Positions 16,155-24,890 of a stretch of 64,000 nt of DNA are shown here, in pieces. The notes beneath the pieces are model-generated. The model ran no database searches. It was not told the origin of the DNA and saw nothing but the letters and a program-made list of their open reading frames with translations. The translations under genes and the position numbers were made by a program. Numbering within the stretch: the stretch's first letter is position 1; the number at the start of each line of letters is the position of its first letter. Source of the DNA: Rhodovulum kholense (lineage in GTDB: Bacteria > Pseudomonadota > Alphaproteobacteria > Rhodobacterales > Rhodobacteraceae); contig NZ_QAYC01000001.1 of the NCBI RefSeq assembly GCF_003053725.1, positions 1-64,000 on the forward strand, written 5' to 3'.

Positions 16155-18506
16155 ATGCTATTCGGACTTGATGGCGTCGAGATCGGCCTGATCATCGTCA
16201 TTCTCTGCCTCTTCGGGGGCATCCTGTCGGGCTTTCCGGTGGCCTTCGCCATCGGCGGCGCGGCGGTCATTTCCTTCGGGATCATCGCGGCGCTCGACAG
16301 CGCGGGCATCCTGGTGGCCCAGGTCATCGACACCGGCTCCGCCGCCTATGACGCGCTGATCGCGCAGGGCATTCATCCCGACACGATCTCGCATTTCCGC
16401 TATCCCGACCTGCCGACTGTCGCCACGGCGCTGTTCCCGCAGGGCTGGGAAACGGCGATGGACCGCAATATCAGCTTTATCGTCAACCGGATGAACGAAC
16501 GGGTCTTTGCCGGGCAGTCGATCGAGACGCTGCTGGCGGTGCTGATGTTCGTGCTGATGGGGATCACCCTCGAACGCTCGAAGATCGCCAACGACCTGCT
16601 GACCACCATGGCGCGGGTCTTCGGGCCGATGCCGGGCGGGCTGGCGGTTTCGGTGGTGGTGGTGGGGGCCTTCCTGGCCGCCTCGACCGGCATCGTCGGG
16701 GCGACCGTGGTGACGATGGGGCTTTTGTCGCTGCCGACGATGCTACGCAACAAGTATTCGCCTGAGCTGGCGACCGGGGTGATCGCGGCCAGCGGCACGC
16801 TGGGCCAGATCATTCCGCCCTCGATCATCATCGTGCTGCTGGGTACGCTGGCGGGCGATATCTACGCCACCGCGCAGGAGACGCGCGCCCAGCTTGCGGG
16901 CTGTCCCGATGCGCTGACCTATCTGGGGCAGGCTGCCGTCGTCTCGGTCGGCACGCTGTTTCAGGCCGCGATCCTGCCCGGCGTGCTGCTGGCCCTGCTT
17001 TATGCGGCCTATGCGCTGGTCTATGCGCTTCTCAATCCGTCGAAGGCCCCGCCGGTGGTCGAGGCCGGGGCGCGGCGCGGGCGCAAGTGGGCGGCGCTGA
17101 CCTGGTTTCTGGCGGCCCCCGCCGGGGTGATCGGGCTCGCGTTGCTGCTGGAGGCGACCGGGATCGCCGGAAGCCAGGACATTGCCGTCTCGCGCTATTC
17201 CAACACGGCCGAATCCGCGAGTCTGCGGACCAATGTGCCCGACCAGTGCAAGGCTTCGATGATCGCGCTGCACGGCCAGTCGAAATGGGATCGCGCGGTC
17301 GCCCAGCAGCAAGAGATCGACGCAGGCGGCGGCCGGGTCGAGATGCATCAGCTGACCGATGACGAACTCGCCGCTGCGCGCGCCGAAAAGATCGCTGCCA
17401 CGCCGCCGGTCTCGGGCGGGGTGCTGCTGGGCTTCACCTTCCTCGCGCTGGCGCTGGTGACGGCGCGGGGCGTGGTGCCGACGGCGCGGCCCGCGCCGCT
17501 TCTGATCGGGGGGGCGGGGATCGTGCTGGGCCTTCTGGTCGATGCGCTCTTCATCGGGCCGCTGGCCTCGCCCGGCACGGTGCTGCTGTGGCTGGCGCTG
17601 CCCGTCGCGCTGGTTCTGTACGGCTGCCGCTACGCGGTGGCCTGCCTGTCGCGGTCGGATCTTCTGCGGGTGGTCTTCCCGCCGCTGGTGCTGATCGTGG
17701 CGGTGCTGGGGTCGATCCTCGGCGGTATCACCAACCCGACGCCCGCAGCGGCGCTGGGCGCGGGCGGCGCGCTGATGCTGGCGGCCTATCGCAAGCTGCA
17801 GGAAGAGCACCGGACCGGCAAGCTGATCCTCTGGGCCTCGTATGCCATCGTCATCATGCTTCTGGTCGGCACCAATTTCGACCTGAGGCTGGGCCGCGAG
17901 AGCGTCCCGCTCGAGGACTGGATCGCTTTCTTCGTGGCGCAGGGCACCTATCACTTCGCGATGTTCGGCATCCTCCACGCCTGCTGGGTGCTGCTGCGGT
18001 CGGGCGTGCTGGGGCCGGTCGTGCGCGAGACGGCCAAGGTGACCTCGATGGTCTTCACCATCCTGATCGGCTCGCAGCTTCTGAACCTCGTGGTGATCTC
18101 GTTCGGGGGCGAGCATTACATCCAGCAGTTCCTGCGCAGTTTCGATAACGAGCTTACGGTGTTCCTGCTGGTGATGCTGGTTCTGTTCATCCTGGGCTTC
18201 GTGCTGGATTTCCTCGAGATCATCTACATCGTGATCCCGATCGTGGGCCCGGTGATCTATGGCGGAACCTTCGATCCGAAATGGGTGACGATCATGATCG
18301 CGGTGAACCTGCAGACCTCGTTCCTGACCCCGCCTTTCGGGTTCGCGCTGTTCTATCTGCGGGGGGTCGCGCCGAAGGAAGTCACGACCTGGCATATCTA
18401 CCGGGGCGTCGCGCCTTTCGTGGTGATCCAGGTGATCGGGCTGGCGATCCTGTGGTTCCTGCCCGGGATCGTGACCATCGTGCCGAACCTCCTGCCGAAC
18501 GGCTGA
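16155..18506 (+). CDS. TRAP transporter large membrane subunit (DctM), extended form
   Basis: 783 residues of mostly membrane helices with the DctM signatures SGTLGQIIPPSI (about residue 215), GGITNPTPAAALGAGGA and a C-terminal NLQTSFLTPPFGFALFYLRG. Standard DctM is about 430 residues. Here the first half and the second half are separated by extra helices plus a soluble, charged segment (roughly 330-420, including QQQEIDAGGG). This is the long type often labelled mannitol/chloroaromatic transporter, a label that says little about substrate. It works with the DctQ and one or both binding proteins upstream as a Na+-driven importer (family knowledge). Confidence 0.93.
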   Translation: MLFGLDGVEIGLIIVILCLFGGILSGFPVAFAIGGAAVISFGIIAALDSAGILVAQVIDTGSAAYDALIAQGIHPDTISHFRYPDLPTVATALFPQGWETAMDRNISFIVNRMNERVFAGQSIETLLAVLMFVLMGITLERSKIANDLLTTMARVFGPMPGGLAVSVVVVGAFLAASTGIVGATVVTMGLLSLPTMLRNKYSPELATGVIAASGTLGQIIPPSIIIVLLGTLAGDIYATAQETRAQLAGCPDALTYLGQAAVVSVGTLFQAAILPGVLLALLYAAYALVYALLNPSKAPPVVEAGARRGRKWAALTWFLAAPAGVIGLALLLEATGIAGSQDIAVSRYSNTAESASLRTNVPDQCKASMIALHGQSKWDRAVAQQQEIDAGGGRVEMHQLTDDELAAARAEKIAATPPVSGGVLLGFTFLALALVTARGVVPTARPAPLLIGGAGIVLGLLVDALFIGPLASPGTVLLWLALPVALVLYGCRYAVACLSRSDLLRVVFPPLVLIVAVLGSILGGITNPTPAAALGAGGALMLAAYRKLQEEHRTGKLILWASYAIVIMLLVGTNFDLRLGRESVPLEDWIAFFVAQGTYHFAMFGILHACWVLLRSGVLGPVVRETAKVTSMVFTILIGSQLLNLVVISFGGEHYIQQFLRSFDNELTVFLLVMLVLFILGFVLDFLEIIYIVIPIVGPVIYGGTFDPKWVTIMIAVNLQTSFLTPPFGFALFYLRGVAPKEVTTWHIYRGVAPFVVIQVIGLAILWFLPGIVTIVPNLLPNG

Positions 18507-18529
18507 TTTCGGGAGGTCCTTCCAAAGGA

Positions 18530-18562
18530 AAGCCCGCGCCAATCGCGCGGGCTTGCTCTTTC
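18530..18562 (+). terminator. Rho-independent-like terminator after TRAP operon
   Basis: AAGCCCGCG (18530-18538) pairs with CGCGGGCTT (18546-18554), followed by GCTCTTTCC. It lies 24 nt after the dctM stop, in front of the convergent bpt gene. Confidence 0.7.
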
Positions 18563-18606
18563 CTGTCGCCGGGCCGCAGGCGGCCCCGCTCCGGTTCTGG
18601 CCTTTA

Positions 18607-19443
18607 TCAATCGCGGGTTGGGCGGCTGTCGGGCAGGTGGATCCGGGCGACCTGTTCGGCAATCGGGGCCACCGAAAGCGGGTGTGTTTCGGCCTGATGG
18701 TCCTCGGGCGCGCCGATATCCTGCCAGCGGTCGTTCTTGTAGATCTCGAGCGCCGAGAAATTCGCCTTGTAGCCCATCTTCGGGCTGCCCGGCACCCAGT
18801 AGCCGAGATAGACGTAAGGCAGCCCGGCCTCGCGCGCGATCTCGACATGGTCGAGGATCACATGGGTCCCGACCGAGCGTTTGGTTCGTTCGGGTTCATA
18901 GAAGGAATAGACCATCGAGAGGCCGTCATCCAGGATGTCGGTCAGGCAGACCGCGACCAGCGGCCGGTGGCGTCCGCCATCGGCGGGATCGGCGGTATAT
19001 TCGACCACGCGCGAGCGGACCGGGGTTTCCTCGATCATCGCGGCGAATTCGAAGATGTCCATGTCGGCCATCCCGCCATCGGCATGGCGGCTGTCGAGAT
19101 AGCGGCGGAAGAGTGTGTATTGCTCTTCGGTGGCCCAGGGCGAACTGGCCTGCCGCTTGAGATCTGAATTGCGGTTCTGGGCCTTGCGCTGGCTGCGGGT
19201 CGGCTGAAAGTCGGCCACCCGGATCCGGGCCGAAAGGCAGGCCGTGCAATCGGCGCAGGCGGGACGGTACAGAACATTCTGCGAGCGTCGGAAGCCCTGT
19301 TTCGACAGAGAGTCGTTCAGCGTCTCGGCGGTGTCGCCCTGCAGCGCGGTGAACAGTTTCCGTTCCATCCGCCGGGGCAGATAGGGGCAGGGTTGGGGCG
19401 CCGTCACATAGAACTGTGGCGCAAGCGGAAGGGTGTGGCGCAT
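18607..19443 (-). CDS. bpt: Aspartate/glutamate leucyltransferase (N-end rule)
   Basis: 278 residues of the bacterial arginyl/leucyl-tRNA--protein transferase family. [14 protein letters not shown] and the Cys-rich [15 protein letters not shown] block in the N-terminal half are characteristic, as are [25 protein letters not shown] (as separate pieces) and the [12 protein letters not shown] segment near residue 215-230. Such enzymes add leucine to proteins with N-terminal Asp or Glu and so mark them for ClpS/ClpAP degradation. Which amino acid is used is inferred from the bacterial Bpt type. It is a single gene, convergent with the TRAP operon. Confidence 0.93.
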   Translation of the reverse strand: MRHTLPLAPQFYVTAPQPCPYLPRRMERKLFTALQGDTAETLNDSLSKQGFRRSQNVLYRPACADCTACLSARIRVADFQPTRSQRKAQNRNSDLKRQASSPWATEEQYTLFRRYLDSRHADGGMADMDIFEFAAMIEETPVRSRVVEYTADPADGGRHRPLVAVCLTDILDDGLSMVYSFYEPERTKRSVGTHVILDHVEIAREAGLPYVYLGYWVPGSPKMGYKANFSALEIYKNDRWQDIGAPEDHQAETHPLSVAPIAEQVARIHLPDSRPTRD

Positions 19444-19511
19444 CGTCGGGCAGTCATATCCTGGTTACGAATACGCTAACACTCGTCCCCCGAGGCGCCA
19501 AGGGATTGTTG

Positions 19512-19991
19512 CTACGGATTTGCAGGTCGGTTAATGGCGGCGGTTCCAAGGAGGAAATCAGGCAATCCCTGGGCACGTGCGCCGGTCAGCATCAGGATTA
19601 CCGAGGCCAATTGCGGCAACAAAAAGGTGATACAGGCCGAATAGGCCAAAGTGTGAAGGGCCGCCGTCGTGAGATCGAGTTTCTCGCCGCGCGCGGTGCG
19701 AATCTCTATCGCCATGATCCGCATCCCCCAGGTGGCCGAGCCGCGCGCCAGCGTGACGGTGCGGTAGCCAAAGCCCACGAGGGTGAAGAAGAGCGGCAGA
19801 AAGAAGATCGCGGTGAAGGCGGTGAAGGGCAGCGCCAGCAGCGACAGGATCAGGATCAGCACGACGTCGATGACCCAGGCAGCCAGCCGCTTGGAGGGCA
19901 CGTCGGCATAGAACTCGGGCTGGAGCGCCGGGTCGGGCAGGCCCCAGAGGCGGTCGGCGGAGGGTTCGGTGCGGTCTGTCATCGCTGACAT
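19512..19991 (-). CDS. RDD-family membrane protein
   Basis: 159 residues with an RDD-like start (KRLAAWVIDVVLILILSLLALPF, hydrophobic from about residue 36), a second pair of hydrophobic stretches and a WGMRIMAIEIRTARG segment typical of the domain (G-x-x-x-x-G-I-x-V). These small membrane proteins have no firmly known general role. Start at 19991 or the in-frame ATG at 19982 are both possible. It follows bpt upstream on the same strand, 68 nt away, so the two may be cotranscribed. Confidence 0.85.
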   Translation of the reverse strand: MSAMTDRTEPSADRLWGLPDPALQPEFYADVPSKRLAAWVIDVVLILILSLLALPFTAFTAIFFLPLFFTLVGFGYRTVTLARGSATWGMRIMAIEIRTARGEKLDLTTAALHTLAYSACITFLLPQLASVILMLTGARAQGLPDFLLGTAAINRPANP

Positions 19992-20053
19992 GTAGGAAGC
20001 CGGAGGGGCGCCGGGAAGAGGCGGCCGCGGGGCCGCCTCCCGGAAAGCGCGGG

Positions 20054-21553
20054 TCAGTCCATCTGCTTGAAGTGGAACTCGCCGCCTTCCTTCAGACCCG
20101 AGGGCCAGCGCGCGGTCACGGTCTTCGTCCGGGTGTAGAAGCGGAAGGCATCGGGCCCGTGCTGGTTCAGATCGCCGAAGCCCGATTTCTTCCAGCCGCC
20201 GAAGGTGTGATAGGCCAGCGGTACCGGGATCGGCACGTTGATCCCCACCATCCCGATATTGATCCGGCTGGCAAAGTCGCGCGCGGTGTCGCCGTCGCGC
20301 GTGAAGATCGCGGTGCCATTGCCGTATTCATGGTCCATGGCATAGCCCAGAGCTTCTTCATAGGTCTTCGCCCGGACGGTCGACAGCACGGGGCCGAAGA
20401 TTTCGGTCCGGTAGATATCCATGTCGGTCGTGACCCGGTCGAAGAGGGTCGGACCGACGAAATAGCCCGCCTCATAGCCCTGAAGTGCGAAGGCCCGGCC
20501 GTCGATCACCAGATCGGCGCCCTGGGTCACGCCGGACTCGATCAGGCTCAGCACGCGCTTGCGCGCCTCGGCGGTGATGACCGGGCCGTAATCGACGTCG
20601 TTGCCGGCGGTGTAGGGGCCAACCTTCAGCTTTTCGATCCGGGGGACCAGCTTCTCGATCAGGCGGTCGGCGGTTTCCTCGCCCACCGGGACCGCGACCG
20701 AGATCGCCATGCAGCGTTCGCCCGCCGCGCCATAGCCCGCGCCCACCAGCGCGTCGGCCGCCTGGTCCATGTCGGCATCGGGCATGACGATCATGTGGTT
20801 CTTGGCGCCGCCGAAACATTGCACGCGCTTGCCGTTCGAACAGCCGCGCCCGTAGATGTATTCGGCAATCGGGGTCGAGCCGACGAAGCCGATGGCCTGG
20901 ATCGCCGGGTTGTCGAGGATCGCGTCGACCGCCTCCTTGTCGCCGTTAACGACCTGCAGCACGCCGTCGGGCAGGCCCGCCTCCTGCAGCAGCTCGGCCA
21001 GCATCAGCGGCACCGAGGGGTCGCGTTCCGAGGGCTTGAGGATGAAGGCGTTGCCGCAGGCCAGCGCCGGACCCATCTTCCACATCGGGATCATGGCCGG
21101 GAAGTTGAACGGCGTGATGCCCGCGACCACGCCCAGCGGCTGGCGCATCGAATACATGTCGATGCCCGGACCGGCGCTGTCGGTGAACTCGCCCTTCAAG
21201 AGATGTGGCGCGCCGATGCAGAACTCGATGACCTCGAGCCCGCGCTGCACGTCGCCCTTGGCATCGGGCAGGGTCTTGCCGTGCTCGGACGAAAGCGCCT
21301 CGGCCAGCTTGTCCATGTCGCGGTTCAGGAGGCGGACGAACTCCATCAGCACCCGGGCGCGGCGCTGCGGGTTGGTGGCGGCCCAGCCGGGCTGGGCTTC
21401 GGCCGCGGCGGCGATGGCGGCATCGACCTCGGCCTTCGATGCCAGCGGCACGCGAGCCTGCACCTGGCCGAGCGCGGGGTTGTAGACATCGGCAAACCGA
21501 CCCGAGGTCCCGGCGGTGTGCTGCCCGTTCACGAAATGGGTGAGATCCTTCAT
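20054..21553 (-). CDS. mmsA: Methylmalonate-semialdehyde dehydrogenase (CoA-acylating)
   Basis: The 499-residue aldehyde dehydrogenase has the MMSDH signature FGGAKNHMIVMPDADMD and the catalytic Cys in AAGERCMAIS (about residue 284). It starts with the HFVNGQHTAGTSGRFADVYNPA pattern of the family (split here). It oxidises methylmalonate or malonate semialdehyde with NAD+ and CoA to propionyl- or acetyl-CoA in valine, myo-inositol or beta-alanine breakdown. A divergently read LysR gene starts 105 nt away, with palindromes in between, so that regulator probably controls it. Confidence 0.93.
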   Translation of the reverse strand: MKDLTHFVNGQHTAGTSGRFADVYNPALGQVQARVPLASKAEVDAAIAAAAEAQPGWAATNPQRRARVLMEFVRLLNRDMDKLAEALSSEHGKTLPDAKGDVQRGLEVIEFCIGAPHLLKGEFTDSAGPGIDMYSMRQPLGVVAGITPFNFPAMIPMWKMGPALACGNAFILKPSERDPSVPLMLAELLQEAGLPDGVLQVVNGDKEAVDAILDNPAIQAIGFVGSTPIAEYIYGRGCSNGKRVQCFGGAKNHMIVMPDADMDQAADALVGAGYGAAGERCMAISVAVPVGEETADRLIEKLVPRIEKLKVGPYTAGNDVDYGPVITAEARKRVLSLIESGVTQGADLVIDGRAFALQGYEAGYFVGPTLFDRVTTDMDIYRTEIFGPVLSTVRAKTYEEALGYAMDHEYGNGTAIFTRDGDTARDFASRINIGMVGINVPIPVPLAYHTFGGWKKSGFGDLNQHGPDAFRFYTRTKTVTARWPSGLKEGGEFHFKQMD

Positions 21554-21592
21554 GGCGTTCTCCCTGGGTTTTTCTCGGGCGCGAGCTTAGTC

Positions 21593-21648
21593 TTGCAAAT
21601 TTGTGCCGAAAAGCCGCAGATCGCCAAAAGCGTTTTGCAGAAATGCAA
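21593..21648. promoter_or_regulatory. TTGCA palindromes between mmsA and LysR gene
   Basis: TTGCA-N4-TGCAA lies at 21635-21648, and a related imperfect palindrome TTGCAAATTTGTGC at 21593-21606. Both sit in the 105-nt divergent region. LysR proteins typically bind two such dyads next to their own gene, so this is a candidate operator pair. Confidence 0.5.
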
Positions 21649-21658
21649 GGGTGGGCGG

Positions 21659-22549
21659 ATGAACTGGGATGACATGCGGCTGTTTCTGGCGGTGGCACGG
21701 GCCGAAAGCCTGACCGGGGCGGGCAAGGCCTTGCGGCTCGATCCCGCGACGCTGGGTCGGCGGATCGCTCGGCTGGAAGAGGCGCTGGGCAGCGCGCTTT
21801 TCGCCCGCTCGCCACGGGGCTACGGGCTGACCGAGGCGGGCGAGCGGCTGATGGTCCGCGCGGTCGAGGCCGAACAGGCGCTGACCGAGGGCGTCGAGGA
21901 GGTGCGCGGGCAGGAGGGGCAGCTGACCGGGACGGTGCGGATCGGGGCGCCGGACGGGGTCGCCAACTATCTGCTGCCGCAGGTGGCGGCGGCGATCTGC
22001 GACCGGCATCCGGGGCTTGAGGTGCAGATCGTCGCGCTGGCACGGGTCTTCAACCTCAGCCGTCGCGAGGCCGACATGGCGATCGCCGTCAGCCCGCCCA
22101 AGACCGGGCGGCTGACGGTGCAGCGGATCGCCGATTACCAGCTGCACCTTGCCGCCCATCGCGACTATCTGGCGGCGCATCCGCCGATCCGCGATCTGGC
22201 CGATCTCGCCGGGCACCGGATCGTCGGCTACATCCCCGACATGATCTTCGACAGCGAACTCGACTACCTGTCGGCCACCGGGGCCGAGCGGGTGGCGCTG
22301 GCTTCGAATTCGGTCTCGGTGCAGTTGAACTGGCTGCGGGCCGGCGCGGGGCTGGGCATCGTGCACGATTTCGCGATCCCGGCCGCGCCGGGGCTGGTCA
22401 GGGTTCTGGCTGACCGGGTGGCGCTCAGGCGCAGTTTTTATCTGATCCGCCATGGCGACGACCGCAAGCTGGCACGGCTGACCCGGTTCGCCGGGCTGCT
22501 TCTGGACGGGGTGCGCGCGGAATTGCAGCGCCTCGAAGGCTTGACTTGA
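21659..22549 (+). CDS. LysR-family transcriptional regulator, divergent from mmsA
   Basis: 296 residues with an N-terminal winged helix-turn-helix (DMRLFLAVARAESLTGAGKAL, then LDPATLGRRIARLEEALG) and a LysR substrate-binding domain from about residue 90. The binding domain includes GTVRIGAPDG, and the C-terminal part has GAGLGIVHDFA. The ATG at 21659 follows AAGGGTGGGCGG. Divergent arrangement with mmsA points to control of semialdehyde dehydrogenase expression; the inducer is unknown. Confidence 0.92.
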   Translation: MNWDDMRLFLAVARAESLTGAGKALRLDPATLGRRIARLEEALGSALFARSPRGYGLTEAGERLMVRAVEAEQALTEGVEEVRGQEGQLTGTVRIGAPDGVANYLLPQVAAAICDRHPGLEVQIVALARVFNLSRREADMAIAVSPPKTGRLTVQRIADYQLHLAAHRDYLAAHPPIRDLADLAGHRIVGYIPDMIFDSELDYLSATGAERVALASNSVSVQLNWLRAGAGLGIVHDFAIPAAPGLVRVLADRVALRRSFYLIRHGDDRKLARLTRFAGLLLDGVRAELQRLEGLT

Positions 22550-22610
22550 CAGAATGTCGCGGCCCGGGTGACGCTTGGTCAATCGACACCGTCATCCTGG
22601 GGAGGAGACA

Positions 22611-23045
22611 ATGCAAGTTCATCAGATCCTGCGCGAGAAACTTGTGCCGGGGGTGGCGACGATCCCGCCTGAAACCTCGGTGGCCGATGCCGCAGCCGAG
22701 CTGTCGGCCCGGCGCATCGGCTCGCTCGTGGTCAGCGGCAGCGGCGAGCGTGTCGAGGGCATCGTTTCGGAACGCGATATCGTGCGCGAGCTGGGGCGGC
22801 GCGGCCCGAAATGCCTCAAGGACCCGGTGGCCGCGATCATGACCCGCCGCATCCAGTTCTGCGCACTGGAAGACAGCGCCGATGCCGTGCTGGCGCGCAT
22901 GACCGAGGGCCGGTTCCGGCATATGCCGGTCCTGGAAGACGGGCGGATGGTGGCGATCATCTCGATCGGCGACGTGGTCAAGGCGCGGATGTCGGAACTG
23001 GCGATGGAGAAGGCCGCGCTGGAAGGGATGATCATGGGTCACTAG
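22611..23045 (+). CDS. CBS-domain pair protein
   Basis: 144 residues made almost wholly of two CBS motifs (about 15-65 and 75-130), with segments such as IVSERDIVRELG and ISIGDVVKARM that are typical of stand-alone CBS proteins. Such modules bind adenine nucleotides or similar ligands and regulate partner proteins; the partner is unknown here. GGGGAGGAGACA precedes the ATG at 22611. The gene sits between the LysR regulator and coaD on the same strand. Confidence 0.9.
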   Translation: MQVHQILREKLVPGVATIPPETSVADAAAELSARRIGSLVVSGSGERVEGIVSERDIVRELGRRGPKCLKDPVAAIMTRRIQFCALEDSADAVLARMTEGRFRHMPVLEDGRMVAIISIGDVVKARMSELAMEKAALEGMIMGH

Positions 23046-23145
23046 CCCTGCGACGTTCGGAAATCGGTCGCCAAGCCCATGGTGTGCTTGCAAAATGGGC
23101 GCCAATATTGTTGCGTGCGCCGGGAAGGCTGCAGGAGGTTTCCCG

Positions 23146-23637
23146 ATGCGCATCGGTCTATATCCGGGGACGTTCGACCCGGTGACGCTTGGCCATATCG
23201 ACATCATCACCCGGGCCTGCGCGCTGGTGGACAGGCTGGTGATCGGGGTCGCGATCAACCGCGACAAGGGTCCGCTGTTTTCGCTGGAAGAACGTGTCGA
23301 GATGATCGAAAGCGAATGCGCGGCGCTGGGCGAGCGGTTCGGAACCGAGATCGTCGTTCATCCCTTCGAGAACCTGCTGATCGACTGTGCCCGCGACGTC
23401 GGCGCCTCTATGATCCTGCGCGGGCTGCGGGCGGTCGCGGATTTCGAATACGAGTTCCAGATGGTCGGCATGAACCGCGCGCTCGATGCCAGTGTCGAGA
23501 CGGTGTTCCTGATGGCCGATGCCCGGCGCCAGGCCATCGCCTCGAAGCTGGTCAAGGAGATCGCCCGGCTGGGCGGCGACGTGTCGAGTTTCGTGACGCC
23601 CGGGGTGCGCGACCGGCTGGTGGCGAAGTTCGTCTGA
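23146..23637 (+). CDS. coaD: Phosphopantetheine adenylyltransferase
   Basis: 163 residues with the CoaD nucleotidyltransferase signature: GLYPGTFDPVTLGHIDII (T/HxGH type, residues about 4-21), RGLRAVADFEYEFQM (about 91-105), and the C-terminal VSSFVTPGVRDRL. It catalyses the penultimate step of coenzyme A synthesis, 4'-phosphopantetheine plus ATP to dephospho-CoA. GCAGGAGG lies at good spacing before the ATG at 23146. Length is normal. Confidence 0.96.
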   Translation: MRIGLYPGTFDPVTLGHIDIITRACALVDRLVIGVAINRDKGPLFSLEERVEMIESECAALGERFGTEIVVHPFENLLIDCARDVGASMILRGLRAVADFEYEFQMVGMNRALDASVETVFLMADARRQAIASKLVKEIARLGGDVSSFVTPGVRDRLVAKFV

Positions 23638-23700
23638 CCGCCGGATTTTGCGCCTGGCCGTCAGGTCGGCGGAATGCCGTCGGCATGTCGTTTCTCTCTG

Positions 23701-23733
23701 GCGGCCCTGACCGGGCCGCAGACGGGTATTTTT
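23701..23733 (+). terminator. Hairpin and T-tract after coaD
   Basis: GCGGCCC (23701-23707) pairs with GGGCCGC (23713-23719) and GGGTATTTTTGCC follows about 5 nt later. This is the likely end of coaD transcription. The remainder of the 23638-23947 gap (310 nt) presumably contains the promoter of the zapA pair, with a TTGACG near 23869, and no convincing gene. Confidence 0.55.
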
Positions 23734-23947
23734 GCCAAGAAGAAGGTAGAGGCGGGGCGGCGGGCCCTGCTGTCCCCGGAGTTGCGACGGCAGGGGCGGT
23801 CGAGCGGACCGGATCGGGCCGGGCGGCGGCCGTTGGGGGGGGCGCATTCCGCCTTTCCTTAAGCTACACTTGACGCAATGGCCCGCCACCGCGATTCGGA
23901 ACGCGGCTGCGACAGGGCCCCGAAAAGACTGGCCGGAGAGCAGGCGG

Positions 23948-24439
23948 ATGAGCGATATCGTGGAACTGGAGCGCCGGATCGTCGCGGCGCTGGACCGCAT
24001 CGGGCGAGGGCTCGATGGGCTGCAGCGGGGCGACGACCCCGACCGGCCCGACCCCTCGGAGCTGGAGGCGCTGCGCGAGGCGCTGGAGACCGAGCGCGGC
24101 GCAAATGCGCAATTGAACGAGCGGGTCAAGGCGCTTCATGACCGTCAGGAGACACAGGTGGCGCGGCTTGAGCAGCGGGTGGCCGATCTGACCGCGCGGG
24201 CCGAGGCGGCGGAGGCCGATGTCGACCGGCTGCGGGCGGTGAATGCCAAGCTGCGCGAGACCAGCGCGGCGCTGCGCGAGGCGAATGCCCAGGGGCTGGG
24301 CGACCCCGGCGCCATCGACGCGGCGATGCTGGCGGAGCTTGAGGCGCTGACCGCGCTGCGCGCCAGCGACCGGGCCGAGATCGACGCCATTCTGGCCGAA
24401 CTGATGCCGGTGGCCGAAGGAGGGGCGGCGCATGCCTAA
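23948..24439 (+). CDS. Coiled-coil protein encoded with zapA
   Basis: About 163 residues, almost all heptad-like and rich in Ala, Glu, Arg and Leu (EALREALETERGANAQLNERV, then repeated A/E/L-rich helices), so a long coiled coil is predicted. No enzymatic motif is seen. The last 8 nt overlap the zapA start, so the two are translationally coupled. The context suggests a cell-division accessory protein that may bind ZapA or FtsZ, similar in idea but not in detectable sequence to ZapB. The ATG at 23948 gives the first helix intact. Confidence 0.75.
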   Translation: MSDIVELERRIVAALDRIGRGLDGLQRGDDPDRPDPSELEALREALETERGANAQLNERVKALHDRQETQVARLEQRVADLTARAEAAEADVDRLRAVNAKLRETSAALREANAQGLGDPGAIDAAMLAELEALTALRASDRAEIDAILAELMPVAEGGAAHA

Positions 24440-24830
24440 TATCGAGATCGTGATCGGCGGGCGCAGCTTCGATGTGGCCTGCCAACCCGGCGAGGAACCC
24501 TATCTGGCGGCCGCGGCCCGCATGCTCGATGCCGAGGCCTCGGTACTGTCGTCACAGAACGGGCGGCTGCCGGAAGCGCGGCTTTTGCTGATGTCGGGGC
24601 TGATGCTGGCCGACAAGACGGTGGGGCTTGAAGAGCGGCTGAAGGGGCTTGAGGCGAAGCTTGCCGAGGCCTCGGCCCGGATCGAGGCCATGGAGACCGC
24701 GCCGCGCCCGGCGCCCGAGCGGGTCGAGGTGCCGGTCATTCCGCCATCCGTCGGCGAGACCCTGGCCGAGATCGCGGCGCGGGCCGAGGCGCTGGCGGCT
24801 CAGGTCGAGGACCGGGCATCGGGGTCCTGA
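24432..24830 (+). CDS. zapA: Cell division protein ZapA
   Basis: 132 residues: an N-terminal ZapA globular part (IEIVIGGRSFDVACQPGEE, then AARMLDAEA and LLLMSGLMLADK), followed by a coiled coil (about 60-90) and a Pro-rich spacer. ZapA crosslinks FtsZ filaments at the division ring. It overlaps the upstream coiled-coil gene and is followed within 20 nt by a hairpin with a T-run. Confidence 0.88.
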   Translation: MPNIEIVIGGRSFDVACQPGEEPYLAAAARMLDAEASVLSSQNGRLPEARLLLMSGLMLADKTVGLEERLKGLEAKLAEASARIEAMETAPRPAPERVEVPVIPPSVGETLAEIAARAEALAAQVEDRASGS

Positions 24831-24847
24831 CCGCCAGACCCGAACAG

Positions 24848-24880
24848 GGGCGCCCGGGAATTCCGACCGGACGCCCTTTT
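24848..24880 (+). terminator. Rho-independent terminator after zapA
   Basis: GGGCGCCCGG (24848-24857) pairs with CCGGACGCCC (24867-24876) apart from one mismatch, and TTTT follows. It lies 18 nt past the zapA stop, between convergent genes. Confidence 0.75.
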
Positions 24881-24890
24881 CGATCGGGGA

